Source: an uncultured Paracoccaceae bacterium (GTDB lineage: Bacteria > Pseudomonadota > Alphaproteobacteria > Rhodobacterales > Rhodobacteraceae). From it: a stretch of 64,000 nt of DNA. Shown piece after piece: positions 26,947 to 36,863 of this stretch (position 1 is its first letter; each line of letters starts with the position of its first letter). A program made the translations under genes and the position numbers. A model generated the notes under the pieces. It worked only from the letters and a program-made list of their open reading frames with translations. It was not told the origin of the DNA and did no database searches. The stretch lies in NCBI GenBank assembly GCA_937146765.1, contig CAKZRP010000030.1:1-64000 (forward strand), given 5' to 3'.

Positions 26947-28379
26947 AGGCGGTCTCCGATCAGGAATTCCGCCGCCCGGTCCAGCCGGATATGCGGCGGG
27001 CCGTCGCCCGGCTTCAGGGTCAGGGGCTGCGGCGCAAACCGCATGGAGGAGAACCCGCCGTCGAGCCATTTCTCCGCCCCTTGCCGCGCGGGCGTCAGCA
27101 ACTGGCCGGGGTCCTCGGGCAGCTTGCCGGGATAAAGCGCTGCGGCGCGGCCGGTTTCCTCGAGGATGCCGCGCACGCAGGGCAGCTCTGCCCCGTCATG
27201 GGGGCGCAGTTCCTCGGTGGTGGCGCGCAGCGCGGCGAGCGACAGGGCCGCCGTCTCTGCCCCGGCAAAGCGCGCCCGATCCCGCGCCTCCTGCGTCAGG
27301 GCTTCGATGATGGCGGTCAGTTGCGGGTGCTGCTGGTGGTGCAAATGGTCGGCCTTGGTGGCGGCGAAGAGGATCTTCTCGACCCGCTTGCCGCGCAAAA
27401 TCTGGCTCAACACCCCGTTGGAGCCGGGACGAAAGGCGCCGAGGATATCCGCCATGGCGCGGCGCAGGTCCTCAACCGCGCGCGGGCCGGAATGCAGCGC
27501 GCCCAGCGCATCGACCAGCACCACCTGCCGGTCAATCCGCGCGAAATGATCACGAAAGAAGGGGCGCACCACGCGGGCTTTATAGACCTCAAACCGCCGC
27601 GCCATCTCGCGGTGCAAACTGCCCTTGGGTGCTGCGCCCGCAGGCAGCGGCACAAAGGTGAGCACGGGCGAGCCGGCCAGATCGCCCGGCAGCAGGAAGC
27701 GCCCCGGCGTGCAATCGTAGTACCCCGCCCGACGTGCCGCCTGCAGATAGTCGGCAAAGGCGGCGCTGAGGCCTTGGGCCATCCCCTCGTCATGCGGGGC
27801 CTCGGGATCGGCCGCCTTCAGGGCCGCCTTAAAGCTACCCGCCTCCGCGCGGGTTTCAATGCGGGTCAGCACCTCGCGCGACCAAGTGGCAAAGTCCTTG
27901 TCCAGAAGCGCCAAATCCAGCAGCCATTCGCCGGGGTAGTCGATGATGTCCAGATGCAGGATTTTGGACCCGGTGAGCCCCGCGAAAAACCCATTGGGCC
28001 GCAGACGCAGGCTGAGCCGCAGTTCCGAGACCGCGCGGGTGCTCTCGGGCCAATGGGGCGCGGGTCCGGTCAGGGCGCCAAGGTGGTTTTCAAACTCGAA
28101 CCGCGGCACCGTATCGTCGGGCTGCGGTTGCAGATAGGCCGCCTCGACCCGGCCCTCGCGCGCGGCGGAGAGCTGCGGCATCCGGCCTCGGTTCAACAGG
28201 TTCGCCACCAGCGAGGTGATAAACACCGTCTTGCCCGCCCGCGCCAAACCGGTCACACCCAGCCGCAGGGTCGGTTCGCCAAAGGGGCTGGTGGCAAGGC
28301 TGCCAAGGCTCTCTGCCCCGCGCAGCACCCCATCCGCGAGGTCCGCTGCCAGCCCCGTCACCCCAGAAATTCGTGCCAC
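26943..28379 (-). CDS. ycjX: YcjX-family P-loop protein
   Basis: This is a 478-residue YcjX/DUF463-family nucleotide-binding protein. Walker A is GLARAGKTVFITSL near the N-terminus, and HLDIIDYPGEWLLDL is the conserved Walker B-like region. Further family segments are FVPLPAGAAPKGSLHREMARR and LFAATKADHLHHQQHPQL (guanine-specificity-like ATKAD). I chose the GTG at 28379 (V-ARISGVTGLAADLADG); the upstream extension lies in the divergent truA promoter region and looks non-coding. In E. coli ycjX and ycjF are adjacent and stress-induced. Confidence 0.88.
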   Translation of the reverse strand: MARISGVTGLAADLADGVLRGAESLGSLATSPFGEPTLRLGVTGLARAGKTVFITSLVANLLNRGRMPQLSAAREGRVEAAYLQPQPDDTVPRFEFENHLGALTGPAPHWPESTRAVSELRLSLRLRPNGFFAGLTGSKILHLDIIDYPGEWLLDLALLDKDFATWSREVLTRIETRAEAGSFKAALKAADPEAPHDEGMAQGLSAAFADYLQAARRAGYYDCTPGRFLLPGDLAGSPVLTFVPLPAGAAPKGSLHREMARRFEVYKARVVRPFFRDHFARIDRQVVLVDALGALHSGPRAVEDLRRAMADILGAFRPGSNGVLSQILRGKRVEKILFAATKADHLHHQQHPQLTAIIEALTQEARDRARFAGAETAALSLAALRATTEELRPHDGAELPCVRGILEETGRAAALYPGKLPEDPGQLLTPARQGAEKWLDGGFSSMRFAPQPLTLKPGDGPPHIRLDRAAEFLIGDRL

Positions 28380-28506
28380 CTGCGTGCTGCCCTTGTGGTT
28401 CTCGATGTTGTTGCGATAAACATAAGGGGCCAGAGGCGCGGTTGAAAGGGTCTCGCGGCAGAGCAGGGCTTGCCTGTTGCCCAAAGGCGCGCTACCCCCT
28501 CGCCCC

Positions 28507-29286
28507 ATGCCGCGCATCGCATTGAAAGTCGAATATCACGGGAAACCCTTTGCCGGTTGGCAAAGGCAAAAGGACCTGCCTTCGGTGCAGGGCGCGATTG
28601 AGGCAGCCTTGTCGCGGCTGGAGCCGGGCGACCATACCATCGCCGCCGCTGGGCGCACCGATACCGGGGTGCATGGCTTGGGTCAGGTGGCGCATTGCGA
28701 CCTTCAGAAGGACTGGGATCCGTTCCGGCTGAGCGAGGCGCTGAACTTTCACCTCAAACCCAATCCGGTTGCCATCGTCGATGCGGCCCGTGTGGATGAT
28801 GACTGGCACGCAAGGTTCAGCGCGGTGGAGCGGCAGTATCTGTTCCGCATCCTGATGCGCCGTGCGCCCGCCACCCATGACGAGGGGCAAGTCTGGCAGA
28901 TCAACCACGAGCTGGACGTCGACGCGATGCAGGCCGGGGCGAACTACCTTCTGGGCCACCACGATTTCACCACCTTCCGCTCCTCCATCTGTCAGGCCGC
29001 AAGCCCGGTGAAAACGCTGGACGAGCTGCGGGTGGAGCGGGTGATGGGCCTGTCGGGGCCGGAAATCCATTTCCACGTGCGCGCCCGCAGTTTCCTGCAC
29101 AACCAGGTGCGCAGCTTTGTCGGCACGCTGGAGCGGGTGGGCGCGGGCAGCTGGACGCCCGAGGATGTGCGCGATGCCCTAGAGGCCCGCGACCGCGCCG
29201 CCTGCGGTCCGGTTTGTCCAGGCCATGGGCTCTACCTCGCGCGGGTTGGCTATCCCGAGCCGGTGTTTGCCGGGGATCGCGCTTAA
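28507..29286 (+). CDS. truA: tRNA pseudouridine(38-40) synthase TruA
   Basis: TruA converts uridines 38-40 of the tRNA anticodon stem to pseudouridine. The catalytic Asp is in [17 protein letters not shown], the pseudouridine-synthase motif. Other family parts are [12 protein letters not shown] near the N-terminus and [22 protein letters not shown] chose the ATG at 28507 ([12 protein letters not shown]); 259 aa is normal. The stop codon overlaps that of the convergent thioesterase gene. It is divergent from ycjX. Confidence 0.95.
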   Translation: MPRIALKVEYHGKPFAGWQRQKDLPSVQGAIEAALSRLEPGDHTIAAAGRTDTGVHGLGQVAHCDLQKDWDPFRLSEALNFHLKPNPVAIVDAARVDDDWHARFSAVERQYLFRILMRRAPATHDEGQVWQINHELDVDAMQAGANYLLGHHDFTTFRSSICQAASPVKTLDELRVERVMGLSGPEIHFHVRARSFLHNQVRSFVGTLERVGAGSWTPEDVRDALEARDRAACGPVCPGHGLYLARVGYPEPVFAGDRA

Positions 29287-30074
29287 CCCGCCGGAAACAG
29301 CACCAAGGTTTGCAAAGCGGTGCCAACCGGCCCTTTGGTGTCATAGAGCACCGCCTGCGACATGCCGATGCCATTGGACTGCCAATGCGAGATTGCTTCG
29401 GAGGCATGCCAGCCCGGCTCCGGCATCCGGTGGATGTGCAGCGTCAGATCGGTGTTCATAAACCCCATCTCGCTCGTTGGCTGGTTCCACGAAATGCCAT
29501 TGCCGCAATCCGCCAGCGCGCAGATGCCTTGCACGGGCGAGGTCTGCTCGCCTTCCACCAGATCAGGCGTCCGGAGCCAGAGCGTCTTGGGACCAGGACC
29601 AAAGCCATGCCCCGGCGGATAACGCGCCTCGAGCAGGCGGGTGAAGTTCGGCTTGTCATGCCGTCCGGTGCCGATGGCAAAGGGGCCGGACGTCGCTTCC
29701 TCGATCTTGGGTGCGGCAACCTCTGGCGTTGGCACCGGACCAAGGTCCCGTTCAGCCAAGTGCATGGTGGTCGCTTGCACCAGCAAGAGATCGTCAAGGT
29801 CATGTACCGTCACCCGCGTGGTGGCGAGGGTCTTGGTGTGCCGCGTGGTCTCTGCCGCCACTCGGATGCCCGCCATGGGCACCGGGCGCAGCACATCCAT
29901 CGTGAGGCGGGTCAGCACCTTGCCCGGACCAACCTCGACCTCTGCCGCCCGTACGACCAGCCCAGCCACCGGGCCCGCGTGGCAATGATCCTCGGACCAC
30001 GGCCCCCGCGCGGGGTCATTGCCGACAAACACGCCATCGGCGCGCTGGTGGAAAAAGCACGGGGTCTCAGTCAC
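29283..30074 (-). CDS. Acyl-CoA thioesterase (TesB-like double hot-dog)
   Basis: This 263-residue protein fits the TesB-like thioesterase superfamily: an N-terminal hot-dog ([20 protein letters not shown]) and a C-terminal one with a conserved [11 protein letters not shown] segment and [20 protein letters not shown]. It probably hydrolyses acyl-CoA. The start is GTG at 30074, overlapping the TGA of the acyl-CoA dehydrogenase (ATGTGA), so the two are translationally coupled and probably act on the same acyl-CoA substrates. The exact substrate is unknown. Confidence 0.82.
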   Translation of the reverse strand: MTETPCFFHQRADGVFVGNDPARGPWSEDHCHAGPVAGLVVRAAEVEVGPGKVLTRLTMDVLRPVPMAGIRVAAETTRHTKTLATTRVTVHDLDDLLLVQATTMHLAERDLGPVPTPEVAAPKIEEATSGPFAIGTGRHDKPNFTRLLEARYPPGHGFGPGPKTLWLRTPDLVEGEQTSPVQGICALADCGNGISWNQPTSEMGFMNTDLTLHIHRMPEPGWHASEAISHWQSNGIGMSQAVLYDTKGPVGTALQTLVLFPAG

Positions 30075-31306
30075 ATCTGTTCCTGCGTGTAGCGTTTGAG
30101 TTCGGCCCGCGCCACTTGGCGGCGGTGCACCGCATCCGGCCCATCGGCGAGGCGCAGAGTGCGCACATGGGTCCAGGCGCGCGCAAGCGTGGTCTCCTGA
30201 CTGATCCCCGCGCCGCCATGCATCTGCACCGCCTCGTCGATCACCTTCAGCGCCACCCGCGGCGCAATCACCTTGATCTGGCTGATCCAAGGCGCCGCCG
30301 CTCGCGCATCCCCCTGATCCATATACCACGCCGCTTTGAGGCAGAGGAGGCGCGCCATCTCGATCTCCATCCGGCATTCCGCGATGATATCGTAGTTCGC
30401 GCCAAGCTGCGCCAAGGGTTTGCCAAAGGCCTGCCGCTGCAGGGAGCGGCGACACATCAGCTCCAGCGCTGCCTCCGCCTGACCGATCGCGCGCATACAG
30501 TGGTGAATGCGCCCCGGCCCAAGCCGCCCCTGAGCAATCTCAAAGCCGCGCCCCTCGCCCAACAACAGGTTTTCCGCCGGCACCCGCACATCGGTGAACC
30601 GCAGGTGCATATGGCCATGCGGCGCGTCATCATGCCCATAGACCTGCATCGGACGCAGGATCTCGATGCCCGAGGCCTCTGCCGGGACCACGATCATCGA
30701 ATGGCGCTGGTGCTTCGGCACCTCATCGCCCCCAGTGCGCACCATGGTGATATAGACCCGGCAGCGCGGATCCCCCGCACCGGAAATCCACCATTTCTCG
30801 CCGTTGAGAACATAGTCATCGCCGTCGCGTACACAGGACATGGCGATATTGGTGGCATCCGAACTGGCCACATCCGGCTCGGTCATCAGATAGGCCGAGC
30901 GGATTTCCCCGGCGAGCAGCGGTTTCAGCCAGCGCTCTTTCATCGCCTCGGTGCCGTAACGCTCAAACACCTCCATATTGCCGGTATCCGGCGCAGAGCA
31001 GTTGAAGACCTCCGCCCCCAAGGGCGTCTTGCCCATCTCCTCGGCGAAATAGGCGTATTCCACGGTGCTAAGGCCCAAGCCGCGCTCCGAGTCGGTCAGC
31101 CAGAAGTTCCACAGACCCGCAGCCTTGGCCTTGGCCTTTAGCCCCTCAAGGATCTCGGCCTGCCGTGGGGTATAGGCCCAGCGGTCGCCCTTGGCGATCT
31201 CGGCGTGGTATTCCGCCTCCAGCGGCATGATCTCGTCCCGCACCATCGACGCAACCCGCGCGAGCAGGTCGCGCACCTCGGACCGCAGCCCCAAATTCAT
31301 CTCCAT
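30071..31306 (-). CDS. Acyl-CoA dehydrogenase family protein
   Basis: This is a 411-residue flavoprotein of the acyl-CoA dehydrogenase family. The FAD/substrate-binding segment YLMTEPDVASSDATNI and the segment NGEKWWISGAGDPR are classical, as is the C-terminal QMHGGAGISQETTLARAW. A start at 31306 is supported by GGGAGAGG 6 nt upstream. The size and the KWWISGAG form resemble the ACAD10/11-like group acting on hydroxylated or longer acyl-CoAs, but this is not certain. It is coupled to the downstream thioesterase and divergent from ghrA across 136 bp. Confidence 0.88.
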   Translation of the reverse strand: MEMNLGLRSEVRDLLARVASMVRDEIMPLEAEYHAEIAKGDRWAYTPRQAEILEGLKAKAKAAGLWNFWLTDSERGLGLSTVEYAYFAEEMGKTPLGAEVFNCSAPDTGNMEVFERYGTEAMKERWLKPLLAGEIRSAYLMTEPDVASSDATNIAMSCVRDGDDYVLNGEKWWISGAGDPRCRVYITMVRTGGDEVPKHQRHSMIVVPAEASGIEILRPMQVYGHDDAPHGHMHLRFTDVRVPAENLLLGEGRGFEIAQGRLGPGRIHHCMRAIGQAEAALELMCRRSLQRQAFGKPLAQLGANYDIIAECRMEIEMARLLCLKAAWYMDQGDARAAAPWISQIKVIAPRVALKVIDEAVQMHGGAGISQETTLARAWTHVRTLRLADGPDAVHRRQVARAELKRYTQEQM

Positions 31307-31442
31307 GCCGCACCTCTCCCTTTGCCTGCGCAGCATGGCTTGGCAAAGCGCGCCCTGTCCAGCACAGTGACGGCACGTCACGGGCGGCAATCTGCCCGGG
31401 CGCAGCAAAAGACGCGCAGAAACAAGACGAAGGACCAAGGGC

Positions 31443-32378
31443 ATGGCACTGCTGATCGAGATCGGACACAACGGCTGGTACAGCGAGGAGGATCTAGCGA
31501 AGGAGCTGCGCACGCTGGATCCCAAGGCGGATATTCGCACCGCCGCCGAGCCCGGCAACCTTGCGGAGGTGACGATGATGGCGGTCTCGACGCTGAAATC
31601 CGACCAGCCCACCCGCCTGCCGAACCTGCAATTGGTGCAAAAGCTTGGCGCCGGGGTGGAGACCATCGTCAACCATCCGCTGCTGGCGCCCCACGTCCGG
31701 GTCGCCCGCCTGAAACCCGAGGAACCCGCCCGCGAGATCGCGCAATACTGCCTTGCCTATGTGCTGCGCGGCATCCGCAACATGGACTACCATGAGAAGG
31801 CACAGGCCCGCGCGATCTGGGACCCGGTTGCACCGCGCCGCCCCGCCGAGGTCACGGTGGGCGTGCTCGGTCTGGGCCATATCGGCGGCCTCACCGCGTC
31901 CCTGATGCGCGACATGGGGTTCAAGGTCTTAGGCTGGAGCCGTTCGGAGAAATCCATCGCGGGCGTCACCTGCCTCACCGGCGATCACGGGCTGCGCGGT
32001 CTTCTGGGCGAGAGCGACTATGTCTGCGCCATCCTGCCCTCCACTGCCGACACCCGCGATCTCATGAATGCAGAGACTTTGGCGGCGATGAAACAGGGGG
32101 CGACCCTGATCAATGCCGGACGTGGCGATCTGATTGACGAGGCCGCCTTGGCCTCCGCCCTCTACCAGCGCCGCCCCGGCCATGCGGTGCTCGACGTCTT
32201 GCGCACCGAGCCCCTGCCCGAGGACAACCCGCTCTGGTCGCACCCCTGCGTCACCATCACGCCGCATGTCTCCGGCTGGCATCTGGGCGATGCGATTGGC
32301 GATGTGGTGGAGAACCTGCGCCGCCTTGGCGCAGGCGAGCCCCTTTTGCACGAGGTCGACCGCCTCAAAGGCTACTGA
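31443..32378 (+). CDS. ghrA: Glyoxylate/hydroxypyruvate reductase A-like D-2-hydroxyacid dehydrogenase
   Basis: This 311-residue protein belongs to the D-isomer-specific 2-hydroxyacid dehydrogenases. The NAD(P)-binding motif is GVLGLGHIGGLTASLM; the following residues (LGWSRSEKS) include the Arg/Ser pair that usually favours NADPH. Catalytic Arg lies in INAGRGDLIDEAAL and catalytic His in ITPHVSGWHLGD, with Asp/Glu in LRTEPLPEDNPLW. GhrA reduces glyoxylate and hydroxypyruvate. Near the gcv operon this fits one-carbon/glycine metabolism, though co-regulation is not shown. Confidence 0.85.
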   Translation: MALLIEIGHNGWYSEEDLAKELRTLDPKADIRTAAEPGNLAEVTMMAVSTLKSDQPTRLPNLQLVQKLGAGVETIVNHPLLAPHVRVARLKPEEPAREIAQYCLAYVLRGIRNMDYHEKAQARAIWDPVAPRRPAEVTVGVLGLGHIGGLTASLMRDMGFKVLGWSRSEKSIAGVTCLTGDHGLRGLLGESDYVCAILPSTADTRDLMNAETLAAMKQGATLINAGRGDLIDEAALASALYQRRPGHAVLDVLRTEPLPEDNPLWSHPCVTITPHVSGWHLGDAIGDVVENLRRLGAGEPLLHEVDRLKGY

Positions 32379-32384
32379 ACCAGC

Positions 32385-32410
32385 TGCGCCGCGCTTCACA
32401 ACGCGGCGCA
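32385..32410. terminator. Inverted repeat between convergent ghrA and dienelactone hydrolase genes
   Basis: TGCGCCGCG and CGCGGCGCA form a perfect 9-bp stem around an 8-nt loop between two convergent stops. There is no T-run, so it may act as a bidirectional RNA-end stabiliser or weak terminator. Confidence 0.55.
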
Positions 32411-32418
32411 AGCCACCC

Positions 32419-33324
32419 TCAGGTCAGGTGCTGACCAAAGAACCCAAGCGTCCGCTCCCACGCCAATGTCGCCGCCGCCTCGTCGTAGCGCGGGGTGGTG
32501 TCATTGTGGAAGCCGTGGTTGACGCCCTCGTAGATGAAGGCCTCGTAGGTCTTGCCATGCGCCTTCAGCGCGGCCTCATAATCCGGCCAACCCGCATTGA
32601 TCCGTTCATCAAGCCCGCCGTAATGCAGCATCAAGGGCGCCTCGATCGCGGGCACCTCCTCTGCCGCAGGCTGCCGTCCGTAAAACGGCACCGAGGCCGC
32701 CATCTCCGGATAGGCTACCGCCAAGGCATTGCAGACCCCGCCGCCATAGCAGAACCCCACCGCGCCCACCTTGCCGGTTGACCCTTCATGGTCTCGGAGG
32801 AATTCGAAGGCGGCAAAGAAGTCATTCATCAGCTTGGCCCCATCCAGGGACTTCTGCATCTCGCGCCCCTCCTCATCGGTGCCGGGATAGCCGCCCAGCG
32901 GCGAGAGCCCATCCGGCCCCAGCGCCAGATACCCCGCCTTGGCCACCCGCCGCACCACATCGGCGATATAGGGGTTGAGGCCGCGGTTCTCATGCACCAC
33001 CAAGACCGCAGGCAGCTTGCCCGTGGTGCCAGCAGGCTTCGCCATCAGCCCCTTTATGACCCCATGCCCCTCCGGGCTTTGATACTCCACCACGGAGGTC
33101 TCAATCGAGGGATCATCCGGCGCCACCTGCTCGGCGAGCGCATAATTCGGCTTCAGCTGATCGAGCAGCATTGCCCCGGTCACCCCCGCCGCCGCATAGC
33201 GTCCGGCCTGGGTCATGAACTCCCGCTTGGAGATCTTGCCGTGCACATAGCCGTCAAAGATCTCCAGAATCCGCGGATGGAAATCCTGCGCCGTCCTGCG
33301 GCGCATCTTGCTGTCATTGGTCAT
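32419..33324 (-). CDS. Dienelactone hydrolase family protein with Tat-like leader
   Basis: This is a 301-residue alpha/beta hydrolase of the dienelactone hydrolase (carboxymethylenebutenolidase) family. The nucleophile Cys lies in [13 protein letters not shown], with Asp in [10 protein letters not shown] and His in [10 protein letters not shown]. Unusually, about 35 residues precede a Tat-like segment ([19 protein letters not shown]), where a KR pair stands where the twin arginine would be, then a hydrophobic stretch ending near [10 protein letters not shown]. The location is therefore uncertain: a weak or degenerate Tat signal, or a cytosolic protein. The substrate is unknown. Confidence 0.82.
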   Translation of the reverse strand: MTNDSKMRRRTAQDFHPRILEIFDGYVHGKISKREFMTQAGRYAAAGVTGAMLLDQLKPNYALAEQVAPDDPSIETSVVEYQSPEGHGVIKGLMAKPAGTTGKLPAVLVVHENRGLNPYIADVVRRVAKAGYLALGPDGLSPLGGYPGTDEEGREMQKSLDGAKLMNDFFAAFEFLRDHEGSTGKVGAVGFCYGGGVCNALAVAYPEMAASVPFYGRQPAAEEVPAIEAPLMLHYGGLDERINAGWPDYEAALKAHGKTYEAFIYEGVNHGFHNDTTPRYDEAAATLAWERTLGFFGQHLT

Positions 33325-33447
33325 TGCGCTCTTCCCTGTTGATTATGCTCGACAGGTAGACCGGACACCCAGTCCGGCAAGAGCCGTCACGCCCGCGGCA
33401 AACGCGCAGAGCACTCCCCGTTAGGGAAGGGCTCTGCTGAAACCAGT

Positions 33448-33470
33448 CGCGCCCCCGGCATGGGGGCGCG
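33448..33470 (-). terminator. Hairpin after gcvP, probable operon end
   Basis: CGCGCCCCC and GGGGGCGCG form a perfect 9-bp stem around a 5-nt loop, 15 nt downstream of the gcvP stop on the minus strand. No strong T-run follows. Confidence 0.55.
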
Positions 33471-33485
33471 TCCGCTGAATTGTGG

Positions 33486-36335
33486 CTACTCTGCCGCCTC
33501 GGCATAGTCGTCCATCGGCGGGCAGGTGCAGACCAGATGGCGGTCGCCGTAAACGTTGTCGACGCGGTTGACCGGCGGCCAGTATTTGTCGACACGGAAG
33601 GCACCCGGCGGGAAGCAGCCCTGTTCGCGGGAATAGGGACGATCCCAGTCCTTCACCAGATCTTCCATCGTATGCGGCGCGTTCTTCAGCGCGTTGTTCT
33701 CGCGCGGCATCTCGCCCGCCTCAACGGCGCGGATCTCCGCGCGGATCGACAGCATCGCCTCACAGAAGCGATCCAGTTCCGCCTTGGTTTCGGACTCGGT
33801 CGGCTCCACCATCAGCGTCCCTGCCACCGGCCAGCTCATGGTCGGCGCGTGGAACCCGCTGTCGATCAAACGCTTGGCCACATCGTCCACCGTCACATCC
33901 GCACTGTCGGCAAAGGGACGGGTGTCGAGGATACACTCATGCGCCACCCGACCGGTCGGCCCTTTGTAGAGCACCTCATAGGCGCCCTCCAACCGCTTCG
34001 CGATATAGTTGGCATTCAGGATCGCCACTTTGGTCGCCTGCGTCAGCCCCGCGCCGCTCATCATCAGCACATAGGCCCAAGAGATGGTCAGGATTGAGGC
34101 AGAGCCCAGAGGCGCCGCCGAAACCGGCCCCTCGGTGCCGCCGGTTTCCGGATGACCCGGCAGATGCGGCACGAGGTGAGATTTCACCCCGATCGGACCC
34201 ATGCCGGGACCACCGCCGCCATGCGGGATGGCAAAGGTCTTGTGCAGGTTCAAGTGGCTTACGTCGCCGCCAAGATCGCCCGGACGGCTCAGACCCACCA
34301 TGGCGTTCATATTGGCACCATCGATATAGACCTGCCCGCCGAACTCATGGGTGATTTTGCACACCTCATGCACGGTCTCCTCAAACACCCCATGGGTCGA
34401 GGGATAGGTGATCATGCAGCCCGCCAGCGCGTCGGCGTGTTTTTCAGCCTTGGCGCGGAAATCTTCGAGGTCGATATCGCCATTGGCCGCCGATTTTACC
34501 GGAACCACTTTCCAGCCCACCATCTGCGCCGAAGCCGGGTTGGTGCCATGCGCGCTCATCGGAATGAGGCAGATGTTGCGGTGCGCTTGTCCTTGCGCCT
34601 TGTGATAGGCGGCAATGGTCAGAAGACCGGCATATTCCCCCTGGGCTCCGGAGTTCGGCTGCATGGAGATCGCATCATAGCCGGTGATGGTGCAGAGCTT
34701 GGCCGAGAGGTCGCTCACCAGTTCCGCATAGCCCAACTGCTGATCCGCCGGGGCAAAGGGGTGGATGGTGGAAAACTCCGGCCAGCTCAGCGGCATCATC
34801 TCGGCGGCTGCATTGAGCTTCATGGTGCAAGAGCCGAGCGGGATCATCGCCCGGTCGAGCGCCAGATCACGGTCCGCGAGGCGACGCATGTAGCGCATCA
34901 TCTCGGTTTCAGCCCGGTTCATGTGGAAGATCGGGTGGGTCAGGTACTCCGAGCTCCGGTGCATCCGCTCCGGCACGCGGTATTCCGGGGTGAAGTTATT
35001 GTCCTCACGCACGATCCCAAAGGCGCGCCAGACTGCTTCGATGGTCTCGGGGCGGGTGGTTTCATCCACGGTGATCCCTACGCGGGTTTCCCCAACGCGA
35101 CGCAGGTTGATGCCTTCGTCCACCGCGGATTTCATCACCGCTGCCTGCAGCGGGCCCACGTCCACGGTGATGGTGTCAAAGAAGACCTTAGGGTCGACCT
35201 TGAAGCCTGCCTCTTCCAGACCTTTCGCCAGACGCACCGCCTTGCGGTGGATGCGCTGCGCAATCGCCTGCAGGCCCTTGGGGCCGTGGAACACCGCATA
35301 CATCGAGGCCATCACCGCCAGAAGTGCCTGCGCGGTGCAGACGTTGGAGGTGGCTTTCTCGCGGCGAATATGCTGCTCGCGGGTCTGCAGGGACAGACGG
35401 TAGGCCTTGTTGCCATGGGCATCAATCGAGACGCCCACAATCCGCCCCGGCATGGAGCGTTTGTACTCGTCCTTGGTCGCCATATAGGCCGCATGCGGCC
35501 CCCCTGCCCCGACCGGCACGCCAAAGCGCTGGGTGGAGCCGACGGCGATATCCGCGCCCATTGCGCCCGGCTCTTTCAGCAGGGTCAGCGACAGCGGATC
35601 TGCCGCCACCACGGCAATCGCGCCTGCGGCATGCAGCGCCTCGATCTCCGGGGTGAAGTCGCGCACATGGCCATAGGTGCCGGGGTATTGGAACAGCGCA
35701 CCAAAGACCGCCGAAGGGTCGAGCTTGTCGGGGTTGCCGACGATCACCTCGATGCCCAGAGGTTCGGCGCGCGTTTGCACCACGGCGATGTTCTGCGGGT
35801 GGCAGTCGCGGTCGACAAAGAACGCCTTGGCTTTGGATTTCGCAACCCGCTGCGCCATGGTCATCGCCTCGGCACAGGCGGTCGCCTCGTCCAAGAGCGA
35901 GGCATTGGCGACATCAAGTCCGGTCAAGTCAGAGATCATAGTCTGGAAGTTCAAAAGCGCCTCAAGGCGGCCCTGCGAAATCTCCGGCTGATAGGGCGTA
36001 TAGGCCGTGTACCAGGCGGGGTTTTCCAGAATGTTGCGCTGGATCGCGGGCGGCGTCACGGTGCCGTGGTAGCCCTGCCCGATCAGCGAGGTCAGAACCT
36101 TGTTCTTGCCTGCCACTTCGCGCATGTGGAACAGCAGCTCGCGCTCGGACATCGGGCGGCCAAAGTCCAGCGCGGCCTTCTGGCGGATCGAGGCCGGCAC
36201 GGTCTCGTCGATCAGCGCATCAAGGCTGGCGGCGCCAACCACTTTGAGCATTTCGGTCATTTCCTCGGGCGAGGGACCGATATGGCGCCGGTTGGCAAAG
36301 TCGTAAGGAAGGTAATCTGTCGGTTCGAAAGGCAT
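33486..36335 (-). CDS. gcvP: Glycine dehydrogenase (decarboxylating), P protein
   Basis: This is the pyridoxal-phosphate subunit of the glycine cleavage system. It decarboxylates glycine and passes the aminomethyl group to lipoyl-GcvH. It is the single-chain form (949 aa), with both homologous halves. The PLP lysine lies in [18 protein letters not shown], and [16 protein letters not shown] is a further family motif. It is the last gene of the gcvT-gcvH-gcvP operon, 127 bp after gcvH, with a hairpin in that gap that may reduce read-through. Confidence 0.97.
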   Translation of the reverse strand: MPFEPTDYLPYDFANRRHIGPSPEEMTEMLKVVGAASLDALIDETVPASIRQKAALDFGRPMSERELLFHMREVAGKNKVLTSLIGQGYHGTVTPPAIQRNILENPAWYTAYTPYQPEISQGRLEALLNFQTMISDLTGLDVANASLLDEATACAEAMTMAQRVAKSKAKAFFVDRDCHPQNIAVVQTRAEPLGIEVIVGNPDKLDPSAVFGALFQYPGTYGHVRDFTPEIEALHAAGAIAVVAADPLSLTLLKEPGAMGADIAVGSTQRFGVPVGAGGPHAAYMATKDEYKRSMPGRIVGVSIDAHGNKAYRLSLQTREQHIRREKATSNVCTAQALLAVMASMYAVFHGPKGLQAIAQRIHRKAVRLAKGLEEAGFKVDPKVFFDTITVDVGPLQAAVMKSAVDEGINLRRVGETRVGITVDETTRPETIEAVWRAFGIVREDNNFTPEYRVPERMHRSSEYLTHPIFHMNRAETEMMRYMRRLADRDLALDRAMIPLGSCTMKLNAAAEMMPLSWPEFSTIHPFAPADQQLGYAELVSDLSAKLCTITGYDAISMQPNSGAQGEYAGLLTIAAYHKAQGQAHRNICLIPMSAHGTNPASAQMVGWKVVPVKSAANGDIDLEDFRAKAEKHADALAGCMITYPSTHGVFEETVHEVCKITHEFGGQVYIDGANMNAMVGLSRPGDLGGDVSHLNLHKTFAIPHGGGGPGMGPIGVKSHLVPHLPGHPETGGTEGPVSAAPLGSASILTISWAYVLMMSGAGLTQATKVAILNANYIAKRLEGAYEVLYKGPTGRVAHECILDTRPFADSADVTVDDVAKRLIDSGFHAPTMSWPVAGTLMVEPTESETKAELDRFCEAMLSIRAEIRAVEAGEMPRENNALKNAPHTMEDLVKDWDRPYSREQGCFPPGAFRVDKYWPPVNRVDNVYGDRHLVCTCPPMDDYAEAAE

Positions 36336-36423
36336 CAGCGCCTCCTTCAGGGTCTGTCAGATCTCGGGTCCAATAGGCACAACACAACAGGGCGGGCGAA
36401 CCCGGTCATGCCTTTGCAATTAA

Positions 36424-36460
36424 AGGAGAGGCCCGCGCCGATTGGCGACGGGCCTCCTGT
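36424..36460 (-). terminator. Hairpin between gcvH and gcvP, possible partial terminator
   Basis: Read on the minus strand, AGGAGGCCCG pairs with CGGGCCTCTCCT (one bulge), followed by TTTAATT. It starts 3 nt after the gcvH stop and lies well before gcvP, so it may adjust GcvP levels relative to GcvT and GcvH. Confidence 0.6.
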
Positions 36461-36462
36461 CA

Positions 36463-36822
36463 TCAGCCGATGAAGTCTTTGTAACCGGCCTCGTCCATGT
36501 AGTCGTCCATCGGCGACATGTCGGAGACTTTCAGCTTGAAGAACCAGGCTTCGCCTTCCGGGTCGTCATTGACCTTGGAGGGCTCATTCACGATGGCGTC
36601 ATTCACTTCGACCACTTCGCCGTCGAGCGGCGCAAGGATGTCAGAGGCCGCCTTGACGGATTCGATCACGACGATTTCGTCATCCTTGGCAACCTCGGTG
36701 CCCACCTCGGGCAGCTCGACAAAAACCACATCGCCCAGCTGCTCAGCTGCGTGCGCTGTGATGCCGACGGTCACGATATCGCCTTCGACCAAGAGCCATT
36801 CGTGTTCTTCGGTGTATTTCAT
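36463..36822 (-). CDS. gcvH: Glycine cleavage system H protein
   Basis: GcvH is the 119-residue lipoyl-carrying protein that shuttles the aminomethyl group between GcvP, GcvT and the L protein. The lipoylated lysine is Lys58 in [12 protein letters not shown], and the N-terminal [10 protein letters not shown] is the family start. The protein is acidic, as usual. It lies 41 bp after gcvT and 127 bp before gcvP. Confidence 0.97.
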   Translation of the reverse strand: MKYTEEHEWLLVEGDIVTVGITAHAAEQLGDVVFVELPEVGTEVAKDDEIVVIESVKAASDILAPLDGEVVEVNDAIVNEPSKVNDDPEGEAWFFKLKVSDMSPMDDYMDEAGYKDFIG

Positions 36823-36863
36823 GGGTTCTCTTCCTGTGTTGGACCGCTACGCGAGACGGGGGA

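Noticed and set aside
28380..28517. N-terminal extension of ycjX
   Set aside because: It lies in the divergent promoter region with truA, and its composition is not like the rest of the protein.
34152..36473. 773-codon open frame on the plus strand
   Set aside because: It is the antisense of gcvP, whose PLP lysine motif and full length are clear; long antisense frames are expected in GC-rich genes with biased codons.
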